A stretch of DNA of 64,000 bases from Campylobacterales bacterium (GCA_014763895.1 JACXUM010000008.1:1-64000); one strand, 5' to 3'; positions 1-9,040 are shown, counted from the first letter of the stretch. The notes: a model not told the origin generated them from the letters alone. Made by a program: numbers and translations.

Positions 1-942
1 GGTTAGAGTATAGGTTCCTACCGTATTGGTATTGACCGTACCGCTTACTTTAACATCAACGCTTCCGTCCACATCATCTGTTGCACTCGCGCCAGGATCT
101 ACAAATGCCGCTCCCTTATTTACACTCATAGGATTGGCTCCATTAAGCGTAATAACCGGCGGCGTTGTATCTACGGCTTTTACTATAATTGTTCTGATTG
201 CACTAGCGCTATTGCCTGCTTTATCTGTCGCAGTATAGGTATAGTGATACGTACCTGCTACTGTAGTATTGACCGTTCCGGTTCTTTTAACTTCCAATGC
301 ACCTTCAAACGCATCATAAGCAGTAGCCCCGGCATCCATATAATCCGTAGTCGAATTGGCAGTTACATTAATAGTCACTGTACTTTCACCTAAAAGTGTA
401 ACCACCGGCGGTTCCGTATCTGATGCGTGCAAGTGATTTTTTGCCGTGGCAGCATTCACCAATGCCAAATTATCCTTGTCCAGAAGTGCTTGTACATCTT
501 CTTCAAAAGTTGTACTGCCAAAATCAATGTTCTCTGTAATAATTTCTTTAAGCTTATTTAGATCAAGCGTAATAAACTCATCATAATTCCCATCATCATC
601 TAAAGACAACAGCAACTGTGCCAATCTAATCGCTTTTTGCTCATCTTTCGGGAAAAGCTTATAAGGCGTAACCGGATCGTTAGCTTTAGCTTCGATAGGG
701 CCTAGTATTGTAGAACCCAACTGAAAAGATACTTGGTCTCCCTCATTGCATGTAAATTCACCATTTTGGTTTGTTTGGCCACTTTTATTTGATGGACTAC
801 AAGTATAAGGAAGGTTTTGAACCAGTGCATCTTCAAAGACACTGGTTACCTCTTTTTCACTACTGCTCCCTCCGCCACATGCTGAAAGCATCAGTGCGGT
901 TGAAACAGTACATATCGACAAAACAATATTTTTGTACGCCAT
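1..942 (-). CDS. Ig-like repeat surface lipoprotein (3' part beyond the window)
   Basis: The frame opens with ATG at 942, has AAGGA a few bases upstream, and stays open to the window edge, so at least 314 residues are seen and the C-terminus is missing. Residues 1-20 are a lipoprotein signal ending in LSAC followed by GGGSSS, which predicts lipid anchoring in the envelope. A unique domain of about 150 residues follows, with repeated acidic and leucine stretches. Then come tandem Ig-like repeats of the DUF5011/HYR kind, recognised by DTEPPVVTLLG and DTTPPVITLNG openings and YTATDKAGN endings. Such repeats usually form extended stalks on adhesins or surface enzymes. No catalytic domain is visible in this part. 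The function is unknown; cell-surface binding is an inference. Confidence 0.85.
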   Translation of the reverse strand, partial: MAYKNIVLSICTVSTALMLSACGGGSSSEKEVTSVFEDALVQNLPYTCSPSNKSGQTNQNGEFTCNEGDQVSFQLGSTILGPIEAKANDPVTPYKLFPKDEQKAIRLAQLLLSLDDDGNYDEFITLDLNKLKEIITENIDFGSTTFEEDVQALLDKDNLALVNAATAKNHLHASDTEPPVVTLLGESTVTINVTANSTTDYMDAGATAYDAFEGALEVKRTGTVNTTVAGTYHYTYTATDKAGNSASAIRTIIVKAVDTTPPVITLNGANPMSVNKGAAFVDPGASATDDVDGSVDVKVSGTVNTNTVGTYTLT

Positions 943-1143
943 TTACTATCCTTGATTTGATTTTTCAAAACGAATAGTAAATCAAACCCATTACAATTTG
1001 ATAACAATTTACATAAACGTATGGTAGATTTGATGATCAAAAATTAAATGTCAAACTCGGAAAGAGACTTCATTCAAAGAAAATATGAAGTCTGATAGAA
1101 GCTATTTTTTATAAATACGTTGAATAAGATTTTTTGAAGAACT

Positions 1144-1677
1144 TTACTTTTCTTCAGGGTAGAGGTTGAACTTCGCCCCCTTGGCATCCAAAAACTCAAC
1201 CACTTTTTTCTGCCCGAGTTTTTTGGCATAATCTTTGGCGCTTGCCCCCATCTTGTCCGTGATATCGAGTTTGGCTCCCGCATTGATCAAAAGCTCGATC
1301 ATTTCAAGATCACTGAAGCAAGAAGCCAGCATTAGCGGCAATATCCCGCTTTTACGTTTGGTTTGATTAAGATCTATCCCTTGATCGATACAAAATTTGG
1401 CAACATCTTTTCGCTTAAACTTGATCGCCACGTCCAAAGCACTGATTCCGTCACTATCCACTGAAAGAATATCAGCACCATGTTCAAGAAGGAGTTCGAT
1501 CATATCAATAGAAGCATACTTGCGTATCGCATAAAATAAAGGGCTTATTTCATCATACTCTTCAAGATCATACTCTTCCCCAATCAATATAGATTTGGTG
1601 GCGCTTGCACCGTTTTGCAGCAATGATCTCATCTTGACAACAGAATCATTGACTATGGCTTGTGCTATCTCATTCAT
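1144..1677 (-). CDS. Ankyrin-repeat protein
   Basis: A 177-residue cytoplasmic protein without signal peptide. It is almost entirely ankyrin repeats, about four: the pattern ISPLFYAIRKY..MIELLLEHGADI is followed by GISALDVAIKF and then GILPLMLASCF..MIELLINAGAKL. Ankyrin arrays bind other proteins; the partner cannot be inferred here. The ATG at 1677 has AAGGAAA about six bases upstream. It stands alone between an outward-facing lipoprotein gene and the panD/ybaB pair. Confidence 0.85.
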   Translation of the reverse strand: MNEIAQAIVNDSVVKMRSLLQNGASATKSILIGEEYDLEEYDEISPLFYAIRKYASIDMIELLLEHGADILSVDSDGISALDVAIKFKRKDVAKFCIDQGIDLNQTKRKSGILPLMLASCFSDLEMIELLINAGAKLDITDKMGASAKDYAKKLGQKKVVEFLDAKGAKFNLYPEEK

Positions 1678-1765
1678 CTTTTTCCTTTGTAACCGTTTGG
1701 TAACCTAAATCATTTATGATTTCATATCTCTAACGAGAAATACATTAAAAAAAGGAGAGATCAAG

Positions 1766-1894
1766 ATGAAAATAAGCAATATACTTAAAAAAGTGATCAA
1801 ACAGGACGGTTGTAGATCTTTAACATCAAGAAAGATCGCAAAATTACACTCATCCAAAGAGTTTAATTATCTAGTTGATATCAAAAAGATCTAA
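1766..1894 (+). CDS. Candidate 42-residue basic small protein
   Basis: ATG at 1766 follows a strong ribosome-binding site (AAAGGAGAGA at 1751-1760), and the frame closes with TAA at 1892-1894. The product begins MKISNILKKV, is rich in lysine, and contains one cysteine in QDGCRS. It has no membrane segment. It is convergent with ybaB, whose stop lies two bases away. I do not recognise a family. The ribosome-binding site is the main support; a chance ORF remains possible. Confidence 0.45.
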   Translation: MKISNILKKVIKQDGCRSLTSRKIAKLHSSKEFNYLVDIKKI

Positions 1895-1896
1895 AT

Positions 1897-2211
1897 TCAA
1901 TTATTCCCGAAAGGGTTAAACCCGCCCATCATATTCATTGCTTGGGATTTTTTATTATCCTCTACCATCTTCCACACATCATTCATCGCACTCATCAGTA
2001 ATATCTGCAATGATTCCTTATCATCCATCAAACTATTATCAATCAGGATATCAATGATCTCTCCAGCCCCATTGGCCTTGACTTCAACCATACCACCGCC
2101 GCTTTTGGCAGTCAGTTCAACCTTTTTAGCCTGCTCTTGCATCTCTTTGGCTTTTTCCTGCATCTGCTCCATGAGTTTGCCCATGTTGCCAAGATTCAAC
2201 CCCTCGAACAT
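1897..2211 (-). CDS. ebfC: YbaB/EbfC family nucleoid-associated protein
   Basis: A 104-residue protein with the family layout: an amphipathic N-terminal helix (MGKLMEQMQEKAKEMQEQAKK), the TAKSGGGMVEVKANGAGEI core, and a methionine/glycine C-terminus (MNMMGGFNPF). Family members are dimeric DNA-binding proteins; in many bacteria they sit beside dnaX-recR, but here the neighbour is panD. Its ATG overlaps the panD stop by one base (TAATG), so translation is probably coupled. Confidence 0.93.
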   Translation of the reverse strand: MFEGLNLGNMGKLMEQMQEKAKEMQEQAKKVELTAKSGGGMVEVKANGAGEIIDILIDNSLMDDKESLQILLMSAMNDVWKMVEDNKKSQAMNMMGGFNPFGNN

Positions 2212-2579
2212 TATTTCAAACCTTCAAATGTTTGTGCGATCGTATTGTCATCTTCCAAGATAACAATCTTTGGCCGATAGCTGTCCGCTTCTTCTTCGCT
2301 CATCGTTACATACGCAATGATAATGATCTTATCCCCTTTATGAACCAACCTTGCCGCCGCCCCGTTAAGACAGATGTCCCCTTTACCCGGCTCACCTGCG
2401 ATGATATAGGTAGAAAAGCGCTCGCCGTTATTGATATTGACGATATCGATCTTTTGACCTACGCGCATATTCGCGGCATCCAGCAAATTCTGATCGATCG
2501 TAATGGACCCGACATAATTCAAGTTTGCATCCGTAACGGTTGCTCTATGAATTTTACTATAGAGCATGGTAATGTTCAT
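2211..2579 (-). CDS. panD: Aspartate 1-decarboxylase precursor
   Basis: A 122-residue pyruvoyl enzyme that converts L-aspartate to beta-alanine for pantothenate and CoA synthesis. The self-cleavage site Gly24-Ser25 is present in NYVGSITID; cleavage there gives the pyruvoyl group on the alpha chain. Lys9 ([10 protein letters not shown]) and the NGAAARL stretch are also conserved. Length is normal. AAGGAGAAAAAG precedes the ATG at 2579, and a TATAAT box lies about 55 bases upstream. It is the first gene of a two-gene operon with ybaB/ebfC. Confidence 0.96.
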   Translation of the reverse strand: MNITMLYSKIHRATVTDANLNYVGSITIDQNLLDAANMRVGQKIDIVNINNGERFSTYIIAGEPGKGDICLNGAAARLVHKGDKIIIIAYVTMSEEEADSYRPKIVILEDDNTIAQTFEGLK

Positions 2580-2634
2580 CTCTTTTTCTCCTTAAGATAA
2601 GCAAAACTTTACTTTATTCAAAAATTTATTTGGA

Positions 2635-2640
2635 ATTATA
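2635..2640 (-). promoter_or_regulatory. -10 box for panD-ebfC
   Basis: The minus strand reads GGTATAATTCC here, about 55 bases before the panD start. No convincing -35 is seen, as is usual for sigma-70 promoters of Campylobacterota. Confidence 0.65.
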
Positions 2641-2700
2641 CCAAAATCCGTTCCTATATCCTATTATACTTAAAATTGTGTAGAAATTGAACAGGGAAGA

Positions 2701-2719
2701 AGAGAGGAAAACCCTCTCT
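2701..2719 (-). terminator. Stem-loop after the [2Fe-2S] protein gene
   Basis: AGAGAGG (2701-2707) and CCTCTCT (2713-2719) form a perfect 7-bp stem with a 5-base loop, eight bases beyond the stop of the minus-strand gene. The following minus-strand sequence TCTTCC is only moderately T-rich, so termination is likely but not certain. Confidence 0.5.
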
Positions 2720-2726
2720 GTAAACG

Positions 2727-3107
2727 CTAGCGAGCAAGACTTGCAGGAGGAACCGGTTCACCCCACATTGCTTCCGGGATTACATACTCCTGAACGACAT
2801 TTCCACCAAGAATATGTTCTTCGATGATACGATCGATCTTCTCTTTGGTCAATCCTACATACATTGTATGACCCGGTTCAACCAACATGACCGGTCCCTG
2901 CTGGCAACGGTTAAGACACCCTGTTTGGATCGGCTGCACTGTACCAATGATCCCTTTCATCATCAACTGCTGTGCCAAGTACTGGAATAGCTGCTGGGAT
3001 TCGGGGTTATTTTGACTTACACAGCTTGGTTTTGGCATTCCCGGGGGTGCACTCTGCTGACACTTGAAAATGTAAAATGCTGGTTGTGGTACACCATTAA
3101 TCATCAT
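2727..3107 (-). CDS. Thioredoxin-like [2Fe-2S] ferredoxin
   Basis: A 126-residue protein with cysteine spacing C16-X12-C29 and C64-X3-C68, the pattern of thioredoxin-fold [2Fe-2S] ferredoxins (Shethna type; also the NuoE C-terminal fold). YIFKCQQSAPPGMPKPSC and TGCLNRCQQGPVMLVEP are the cluster-binding segments. It is probably a soluble electron carrier; its partner is not evident from the neighbours. There are two adjacent ATGs. AAGGA lies only three bases from the first and six from the second, so translation may begin at 3104. A TAAAAT box lies about 30 bases upstream. Confidence 0.88.
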   Translation of the reverse strand: MMINGVPQPAFYIFKCQQSAPPGMPKPSCVSQNNPESQQLFQYLAQQLMMKGIIGTVQPIQTGCLNRCQQGPVMLVEPGHTMYVGLTKEKIDRIIEEHILGGNVVQEYVIPEAMWGEPVPPASLAR

Positions 3108-3217
3108 ACGTCCTTTTTTTATTTAATTAGGAGTATTTTACTCTTATTTACTTAATGACAGATTAAACCGGCATTTTCTTTCTTTAACATAAGTGGTTTG
3201 ATAACATTTCGAATAGA

Positions 3218-4513
3218 TCATTCATGATGTTTCAAAAGTTCCCTAACAACTTCCCTGTCATCAAAATGATGTTTTACCCCTTTGATCTCCTGGTAATCCT
3301 CATCCCCTTTACCCAGGATCATCAGCACTTCATCTTTTCCCAGCTCTTCCAGTGCCATTTTTATGGCCCGTTTCCGGTCCGGCGTCGCAACGACATGATC
3401 CTTCCCGACCAGCCCTACCAGAATATCTTCCAAGATCATCTCGGGAACTTCATCTCTTGGATTGTCACTGGTCACATAGATCTTCTTGGCAAATTTTCCT
3501 GCAACGGCCCCCATCCGAGGGCGCTTGCTCTTATCGCGGTTTCCACCTGCTCCAAACACAACAGAAATGTCCCTGTCTTTAATACTGTCAAGCACCTGGT
3601 ACATCCCGTCATCCGTATGCGCAAAATCAACGATTACCAACGGATCTCGGCTTACTACTTCCATTCTTCCAGCCACCCCGGCAAAATTCTCTACGACTTC
3701 ACAAACCTCTTCGAGTTTTCTGCCTGTCAACATAACCACAGCACCGATTGCCGCCATGAGGTTAAAGAGATTGAAAAGCCCTACCATCGGAGAATAGAAT
3801 GTCGCTTCCTCTTTAAGGTATTTGATACCTGCCGTGATGCCGTGCAAAAGTGAAAATGCCTGAACTTTGAAAGTTGCGGGTTGATCCACACCATAGCTTA
3901 ACGCATTGATGGGATTATACGTAATGTGTTGAATATCATCTTTGTTAAGCAGTTTAGGGGTTTCATCTGCAAAGAAAAGACTCTTCACTCTTCTATACTC
4001 TTCCACCGTACCGTGATAGTCCAGATGGTCGCTGGTAACATTCGTATGTACCTTTAATGCAAACTTCAAACCTTCGATACGCTTCTGATCGATGGCATGG
4101 GAACTGACTTCCATGACAAAATAGTTACAGCCCAGATCCTTGGCCTGCTTCATATTGTAAAGCGTTTCAAAGATGGAGGGGGTTGTCATACTTTTTTCTT
4201 CCAACCGCTTTTCATGTGCGAAAAGACCTCTTGTCCCCTGCAATGCCGGCATCTCACCAAGATCGATCAAGAAAGAATAGATGGCCGCGGTTACCGTTGT
4301 CTTGCCGTTTGTTCCTGTCACACCAACCACTTTAAGTTGATCCAGCCCCCAAAATGCCATGAGTTCCCCTGGCGTGATAAAAGCCTTTTCACCCTCTAAT
4401 GCATCATAATATCGGCTGTTTTGTGATGTCGCAAAGAATAACGTCTCATGATCCAATCGCTTTGTATCATCGGTAAGAAAATGATACCCATTTTTTTCAA
4501 AAGGTATTTTCAC
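3218..4513 (-). CDS. murE: UDP-MurNAc-L-Ala-D-Glu:meso-DAP ligase
   Basis: A 431-residue Mur ligase that adds the third amino acid to the peptidoglycan stem peptide in the cytoplasm. The P-loop GVTGTNGKTTVTAA is clear, and the C-terminal DNPRDE motif matches enzymes specific for meso-diaminopimelate rather than lysine; dapF elsewhere in the window agrees. The N-terminal domain is shorter than in E. coli MurE (about 495 residues), as is usual in Campylobacterota. Its ATG overlaps the stop of the upstream TPR gene by four bases, so it is the last gene of a three-gene operon. Confidence 0.95.
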   Translation of the reverse strand: MKIPFEKNGYHFLTDDTKRLDHETLFFATSQNSRYYDALEGEKAFITPGELMAFWGLDQLKVVGVTGTNGKTTVTAAIYSFLIDLGEMPALQGTRGLFAHEKRLEEKSMTTPSIFETLYNMKQAKDLGCNYFVMEVSSHAIDQKRIEGLKFALKVHTNVTSDHLDYHGTVEEYRRVKSLFFADETPKLLNKDDIQHITYNPINALSYGVDQPATFKVQAFSLLHGITAGIKYLKEEATFYSPMVGLFNLFNLMAAIGAVVMLTGRKLEEVCEVVENFAGVAGRMEVVSRDPLVIVDFAHTDDGMYQVLDSIKDRDISVVFGAGGNRDKSKRPRMGAVAGKFAKKIYVTSDNPRDEVPEMILEDILVGLVGKDHVVATPDRKRAIKMALEELGKDEVLMILGKGDEDYQEIKGVKHHFDDREVVRELLKHHE

Positions 4514-5091
4514 GATTTTGCCTCTTTTACGACATGATAAAGCGCCAATATATCCTGGTCATTTCCAAAAAGCGATGCACTCGCATCCAGATAGCCAAGC
4601 GCCATCTCATCAAAGCCCTCTTGTGAGAGTTTTCTCACGAAATCAATAAATTCATCTTTATTCGTAATCACAACTTTAGTAGAGAACATGATGTCTTCAA
4701 ATGCTTTTTTAAAACTGCCTCGAGCTTTAACCAATTCCAAGAAATCATTGTAACGGATACCTTCGCCGTATTCAACCTCTTCCTCCAATGAACCGGTAAG
4801 AAGATCCTCTAACTTTCGTGCACTGTTATCCAATGAAGAGATCAGGCCATCAATAATCTGCACCGCATTCTCTTTTTCAGATTTGATAATCTGATAATAG
4901 TCAAACAAGGCTTGGGCTTCTTCTTCTCTTTCTACCCCTAGGTCACTGAGATAGACTCCTACTTTTGCTTCATCAAGAGTAGGATAATCTTTCAATATAA
5001 GGCTGTAGCTTCTTAATGCATCGGCATATTCACCTTTTAGAAATTGGCTCTCTGCCCGTTCTAATAAAATTGCTTTATTGATTTTGGCCAT
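4510..5091 (-). CDS. TPR-like protein between nifU-like gene and murE
   Basis: A 193-residue cytoplasmic protein. Residues 5-60 (AILLERAESQFLKGEYADALRSY) look like one or two TPR helix pairs; the remainder is helical and acidic, ending LALYHVVKEAKS. I see no enzyme motif. It lies one base after the NifU-like gene and overlaps murE by four bases. The same trio occurs in Helicobacter (HP1492-HP1494 by recollection), so it is a lineage-specific conserved gene of unknown function. Confidence 0.8.
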   Translation of the reverse strand: MAKINKAILLERAESQFLKGEYADALRSYSLILKDYPTLDEAKVGVYLSDLGVEREEEAQALFDYYQIIKSEKENAVQIIDGLISSLDNSARKLEDLLTGSLEEEVEYGEGIRYNDFLELVKARGSFKKAFEDIMFSTKVVITNKDEFIDFVRKLSQEGFDEMALGYLDASASLFGNDQDILALYHVVKEAKS

Positions 5092-5092
5092 T

Positions 5093-5371
5093 TTAGTTCA
5101 ATTGATCCAATTTATCTTCAAAACCTAGCGGTACGTTGATCACTTTAAGTTCCGGGTGTATCAAGGTCTGCATTTGTCTCTCTACACCAAATTTAAGTGT
5201 TGTATTGCTGCTGGCACATCCTACACAGGCACCTTGCAACTGTATATAAATAACACCGTCTTTAATGTCGATCAATTTAATATCTCCACCATCCAACTTA
5301 ATCGATGGTCTAACCCGTTCGATCACACTTTGAACCGCTGGCTGTAATTCCTTATCTGTAAAAGGGATCAA
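5093..5371 (-). CDS. NifU C-terminal-type Fe-S scaffold protein
   Basis: A 92-residue protein consisting only of the NifU C-terminal (Nfu) domain: RPSIKLDGGDIKLID, then GACVGCASS with Cys49 and Cys52, which bind a transferable Fe-S cluster in this family. It probably delivers clusters to apoproteins. Initiation appears to use TTG at 5371, five bases after AGGAG; no ATG is available nearby. It heads the operon with the TPR gene and murE. Confidence 0.92.
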   Translation of the reverse strand: MIPFTDKELQPAVQSVIERVRPSIKLDGGDIKLIDIKDGVIYIQLQGACVGCASSNTTLKFGVERQMQTLIHPELKVINVPLGFEDKLDQLN

Positions 5372-5420
5372 TATCTCTCCTTTATTTTTGTTTGATTTTC
5401 TATCATATATATTTTCTATA

Positions 5421-5426
5421 ATTATA
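5421..5426 (-). promoter_or_regulatory. -10 box for the nifU-like/TPR/murE operon
   Basis: The minus strand reads TGTTATAATTATAG, about 50 bases ahead of the TTG start. The T-G before TATAAT resembles an extended -10. Confidence 0.6.
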
Positions 5427-5542
5427 ACAAATGCACGGTAAATTTATGACTATTCTTTGATACATCATGTTATACAAAAAAAGGGTAAGCTTGTCAATAG
5501 AAGAATGTTAGAGAAAATGAAGTATGTATAAAATATGCAAAG

Positions 5543-5560
5543 AAGGCAATGAGATGCCTT
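5543..5560 (-). terminator. Probable terminator of the S10-spc-alpha cluster
   Basis: AAGGCA and TGCCTT form a 6-bp stem with a 6-base loop, 26 bases past the rplQ stop. On the minus strand it is followed by CTTTG. The stem is short and the T-tract weak, so the call is tentative. Confidence 0.45.
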
Positions 5561-5585
5561 ACAATGCTGAATCATTGCAGAGTGA

Positions 5586-5936
5586 TTATACCAGTTCGAT
5601 AATCGCCATAGGTGCTGCATCACCTTTTCTGATACGTGTTTTAATGATTCTTGTATATCCACCGTTTCTCTCTTTGTAGCTCGGTGCGATCTCTTCTACA
5701 AGTTTCTTTGTACATTCTTTGTCTTGCAACATAGAAAAAATAGCTCTATGCGCATTAAAATCACCAGCTGCCGCTTTTGTGATCAATTTTTCATAATAGC
5801 TTCTAAGCTCTTTTGCTTTTGGCAAAGTAGTCTCAATTTTACCTTCTTTTGTTAATGCAATAGAAAGGTTTTTTAGCAATGCTGCTCTGTGAGAAGAAGT
5901 TCTTCCCAATTTGCGGTAACCATGCTTATGTCTCAT
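5586..5936 (-). CDS. rplQ: 50S ribosomal protein L17
   Basis: 116 residues, starting [20 protein letters not shown], the universal L17 opening that contacts 23S rRNA near the exit tunnel. Length is normal for the short bacterial form. Last gene of the alpha operon, 24 bases after rpoA, with a stem-loop downstream. Confidence 0.98.
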   Translation of the reverse strand: MRHKHGYRKLGRTSSHRAALLKNLSIALTKEGKIETTLPKAKELRSYYEKLITKAAAGDFNAHRAIFSMLQDKECTKKLVEEIAPSYKERNGGYTRIIKTRIRKGDAAPMAIIELV

Positions 5937-5960
5937 GTCAATCCTTTATAATCTGTACAA

Positions 5961-6962
5961 CTATGCTTTAAGTTGATCTAATTTCTTTACAAGAGCTGCT
6001 CTTGTGTTGTCTGGAAGCTCAAAATCCGATCCAAATCCATGCTCTACTAGGCACTCATTGATTTCATCTAAAGATTTTTTACCGAGATTTTTGATATTTT
6101 TGATCTCTGTTTCACTCATCAATACAAGTTCACCGAGATATTTCAATCCTGCCCTGTCAAGAGAGTTGAATGATCTTGCGCTCAATCCCAAACTGTCTAC
6201 TGTTTGAAGATATGGTTTTAGTTCACCCTCGTCACTGTTTCTTTTAACAGGCGTTGTACTGATATCAACATCCAGTACGCCACCAAATACAGAAAGCTGT
6301 TTGTTCATTACTTCTAGCGCATTCGTAAATGCTTCGACCGGCCCGATCTGACCGTCTGTTGCAATATCAAATGTGATCTTTTCATAATTTGGATTATCTT
6401 CTACCAATACCGGATCGATCTTATAGTTTGCTTTTCTTACAGGCGTAAAGAAAGCATCCAATGCAATAGCATCTCTCTCCACTTCGTCTCTGAGGTCTTC
6501 ACTTGGTACATATCCGATACCTTTAGCGATCACCACTGTAAACTTCAATTCTGCATCTTCGTTAAGTATTGCAAGAGGAAGATCTCCGTTCACCACTTCA
6601 ATTTGATCGTTATTAAGATCAAAGGCAGTTACTTCTTTATGTCCACTGAAACTGTATTTAAGCTCTACTCTATCGCTTTCGTCTTTGATTTTAAAACGAA
6701 TGTTTTTTAGGTTGATAATAAATACGGCAACATCTTCATGCATCCCTCTGATATTATCAAACTCATGGGCAGCACCCTCTATCTTAACAGAAATCGGAGC
6801 ATAACCGATAGAGCTCCCCAAGATAAGTCTTCTAAGTGGATGTGCAAATGTAACAGCATAACCGTTTTCAAAAGGGTAGGCAATGATCTCCGCTCTATTT
6901 GCATCGATCTCTTTGACTTCAACCTCTGTCGGCATATATGGTGCAACTTTAATTTTTCTCAT
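5961..6962 (-). CDS. rpoA: RNA polymerase alpha subunit
   Basis: 333 residues. The N-terminal dimerisation domain spans about residues 1-230 (FAHPLRRLILGSSIG) and the C-terminal helix-hairpin-helix domain about 255-330 (SLDRAGLKYLGELVLMSE, then NLGKKSLDEI), which contacts UP elements and activators. The ATG is 19 bases after rpsD. Compared with E. coli the opening is short and charged (MRKIKVAPYMPTEVE), as in other Campylobacterota. Confidence 0.98.
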   Translation of the reverse strand: MRKIKVAPYMPTEVEVKEIDANRAEIIAYPFENGYAVTFAHPLRRLILGSSIGYAPISVKIEGAAHEFDNIRGMHEDVAVFIINLKNIRFKIKDESDRVELKYSFSGHKEVTAFDLNNDQIEVVNGDLPLAILNEDAELKFTVVIAKGIGYVPSEDLRDEVERDAIALDAFFTPVRKANYKIDPVLVEDNPNYEKITFDIATDGQIGPVEAFTNALEVMNKQLSVFGGVLDVDISTTPVKRNSDEGELKPYLQTVDSLGLSARSFNSLDRAGLKYLGELVLMSETEIKNIKNLGKKSLDEINECLVEHGFGSDFELPDNTRAALVKKLDQLKA

Positions 6963-6981
6963 TAGCTAGCCTTTACTAAGA

Positions 6982-7608
6982 TTATTTAGAATAAAGCTCG
7001 ACGATTAGACGCTCTTCAACTGGAATTGAAACTTCTTCTCTCTCTGGAACTCTTGTGAAGATTCCGAAAAGTTTTTCTTTATCCACATCAACCCATTCAA
7101 CCATACCGGTTTGGTTAGTCAATTCGATTGCTCTGATGATTTGAGGATTGCTTTTGCTTTTCTCTTGGATTTCGATTTTCTGACCTGCTTTGATTCTGCA
7201 TGAAGGGATGTTTACTCTTTTCCCGTCAACCAGTACATGCCCGTGGTTAACAAATTGTCTTGCAGACGCTCTTGTTGTTGCAAATCCCATTCTGTATACA
7301 ATATTGTCAAGTCTCTGCTCAAGAAGTTGGATCAATACGTTACCTGTATTTCCTTCTTTTGCATGCGCTTCATTAAATAGTGTTCTGAATTGTTTTTCAC
7401 TTACACCATACATAAATTTAGCTTTTTGCTTCTCCCTCAATTGGAGACCATAACCGCTAATTTTTGTTCTTCTTTGTCCATGTTGTCCTGGTGCATATGG
7501 TCTTTTTTCCAATGCGCTTTTACCGGCAAGCTTTCTCTCACCTTTCAATCCAAGATCAACACCAAGTCTTCTTTCTAGTTTTTCAACCGGACCTCTATAT
7601 CTTGCCAT
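6982..7608 (-). CDS. rpsD: 30S ribosomal protein S4
   Basis: 208 residues. The sequence begins [16 protein letters not shown] and has the S4 RNA-binding domain at about residues 95-160 ([21 protein letters not shown], then [12 protein letters not shown]). It lacks the N-terminal zinc cysteines of the C+ form. S4 nucleates the 30S body and represses the alpha operon in E. coli; a 96-base gap after rpsK could hold a regulatory leader. Confidence 0.98.
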   Translation of the reverse strand: MARYRGPVEKLERRLGVDLGLKGERKLAGKSALEKRPYAPGQHGQRRTKISGYGLQLREKQKAKFMYGVSEKQFRTLFNEAHAKEGNTGNVLIQLLEQRLDNIVYRMGFATTRASARQFVNHGHVLVDGKRVNIPSCRIKAGQKIEIQEKSKSNPQIIRAIELTNQTGMVEWVDVDKEKLFGIFTRVPEREEVSIPVEERLIVELYSK

Positions 7609-7704
7609 CTCTATACCTTTTTATTTTTTCTATTTCAAAAAATAATAGTTTTGTAAAGTGATTCTTAATCTTATTCGTCACCCTACACTATTCACGCTAC
7701 TGTC

Positions 7705-8079
7705 TTATACTCTTCTCTTCTTAGGAGGTCTACATCCATTGTGCGGAAGCGGAGTAATATCTTTTAGGAATGTTACACGGATACCTTCTGTACTACCGAT
7801 AGATTTTACTGCAGTATCTCTTCCTGATCCAGGGCCCTGAACTTTGATTCCGACTTCTTTGATTCCATTCTCTTTTGCTTTTTCCATAGCATCCGCTACT
7901 GCTTCAGCTGCTGCAAAAGGAGTTGATTTCTTACTACCTTTGAATCCCAATGAACCGGCACTGCTCCATGAAATAACATTTCCCATTTCATCTGTTACAG
8001 TAACTACAGTGTTGTTGAATGTCGCAGCAACGTAAACGATACCTTTAGCAATATTCTTTTTAACTTTTTTCTTAGCCAT
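7705..8079 (-). CDS. rpsK: 30S ribosomal protein S11
   Basis: 124 residues, with the platform-protein core [19 protein letters not shown] and the basic tail [12 protein letters not shown] that contacts 16S rRNA near the E site. It begins 13 bases after rpsM. Confidence 0.98.
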   Translation of the reverse strand: MAKKKVKKNIAKGIVYVAATFNNTVVTVTDEMGNVISWSSAGSLGFKGSKKSTPFAAAEAVADAMEKAKENGIKEVGIKVQGPGSGRDTAVKSIGSTEGIRVTFLKDITPLPHNGCRPPKKRRV

Positions 8080-8092
8080 ATTTCTCTACTCC

Positions 8093-8455
8093 TTACGCTG
8101 CGCCAACAGTTTTACGCTTACCTTTTCTAGTACGCGCATTTGTTTTTGTGCTTTGTCCACGAACAGGCAATCCTCTTCTATGTCTAAGGCCTCTATAGTT
8201 ACCTAGATCCATAAGTGCTTTGATATCAAGTGCCACTTTCTTACGAAGGTCACCTTCCACCATAACATTGTCTTGAATGTCATTACGGATTGTTGCCGCT
8301 TCAGCGTCTGTCAATTCGTGAACTCTTTTGTTGTAGTCAATACCTGTTCTATCTAGAATCTGTCTTGACGTTGTAAGCCCGATACCGTAAATATAAGTAA
8401 GAGCATACTCCATTCTTTTCTTTTTAGGTAAATCAACACCTGCTATACGTGCCAT
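8093..8455 (-). CDS. rpsM: 30S ribosomal protein S13
   Basis: 120 residues, [21 protein letters not shown] at the start, helix-two-turn-helix core, and the tail [18 protein letters not shown] that reaches the tRNAs. It follows rpmJ by two bases. Confidence 0.98.
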   Translation of the reverse strand: MARIAGVDLPKKKRMEYALTYIYGIGLTTSRQILDRTGIDYNKRVHELTDAEAATIRNDIQDNVMVEGDLRKKVALDIKALMDLGNYRGLRHRRGLPVRGQSTKTNARTRKGKRKTVGAA

Positions 8456-8457
8456 AC

Positions 8458-8571
8458 TTATCCTTGTCTCTGTTTATGTTTTGGATTTTTACAAATCACG
8501 CGTACGATACCTTTGCGCTTGATTACTTTACAATCATCGCACATTTTTTTAACTGATGGTCTAACCTTCAT
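8458..8571 (-). CDS. rpmJ: 50S ribosomal protein L36
   Basis: A 37-residue protein, [20 protein letters not shown], with C11, C14, C27 and H32 as likely zinc ligands (the C+ form). GGAG lies six bases before the ATG. The gene is preceded by a 250-base gap with its own likely promoter, which separates it from infA. Confidence 0.97.
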   Translation of the reverse strand: MKVRPSVKKMCDDCKVIKRKGIVRVICKNPKHKQRQG

Positions 8572-8718
8572 TGGTTACTCCTACGATATTTTTGCACCTC
8601 GAGTGAAACACCCTTTGTTTGCGTGGATTATTGAGCAAAATAATCCAATCCTTGAGTAATCGGTGCTATTTAATCAAAGATTCTTCACGCAGTTTATTCC
8701 CAAATTAAAGGGAGGAGT

Positions 8719-8724
8719 ATTATA
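8719..8724 (-). promoter_or_regulatory. Internal -10 box before rpmJ
   Basis: The minus strand reads GGGTATAATACTCC about 150 bases upstream of rpmJ, in the only large gap (8572-8821) of the ribosomal cluster. It suggests that rpmJ-rpsM-rpsK-rpsD-rpoA-rplQ can be transcribed from a second promoter. Confidence 0.6.
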
Positions 8725-8821
8725 CCCAAGCAATTATTAAATAATACTTATAATTTTCTTTGGATTTCAAGCATGTTCCTACTCGTTTGCCGCAGGAACA
8801 GTCAAATTAAAAAACTCTGAA

Positions 8822-9040
8822 TCACTTATATCTAAAAGTGATACGACCTTTATCCAAACTATATGGGGTCAACTCAACTTTTACTTTGTCTCCAGGAAGG
8901 ATCTTGATATAGTGCATTCTCATTTTACCTGCAATGTGGCAAAGTACAATATGCCCATTATCAAGTTCCACTCTGAAAGTTGCATTCGGAAGGGCTTCAA
9001 CTACTTTACCGTCAATTTCGATCACATCATCTTTTGCCAT
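8822..9040 (-). CDS. infA: Translation initiation factor IF-1
   Basis: 72 residues, a single OB-fold domain: [20 protein letters not shown], then [26 protein letters not shown]. It binds the 30S A site during initiation. Located between map and rpmJ. Confidence 0.98.
   Translation of the reverse strand: MAKDDVIEIDGKVVEALPNATFRVELDNGHIVLCHIAGKMRMHYIKILPGDKVKVELTPYSLDKGRITFRYK

Noticed and set aside
2232-2600. A plus-strand frame of 122 codons opposite panD
   Set aside because: It mirrors panD exactly on the other strand, has no ribosome-binding site, and its translation resembles no protein.
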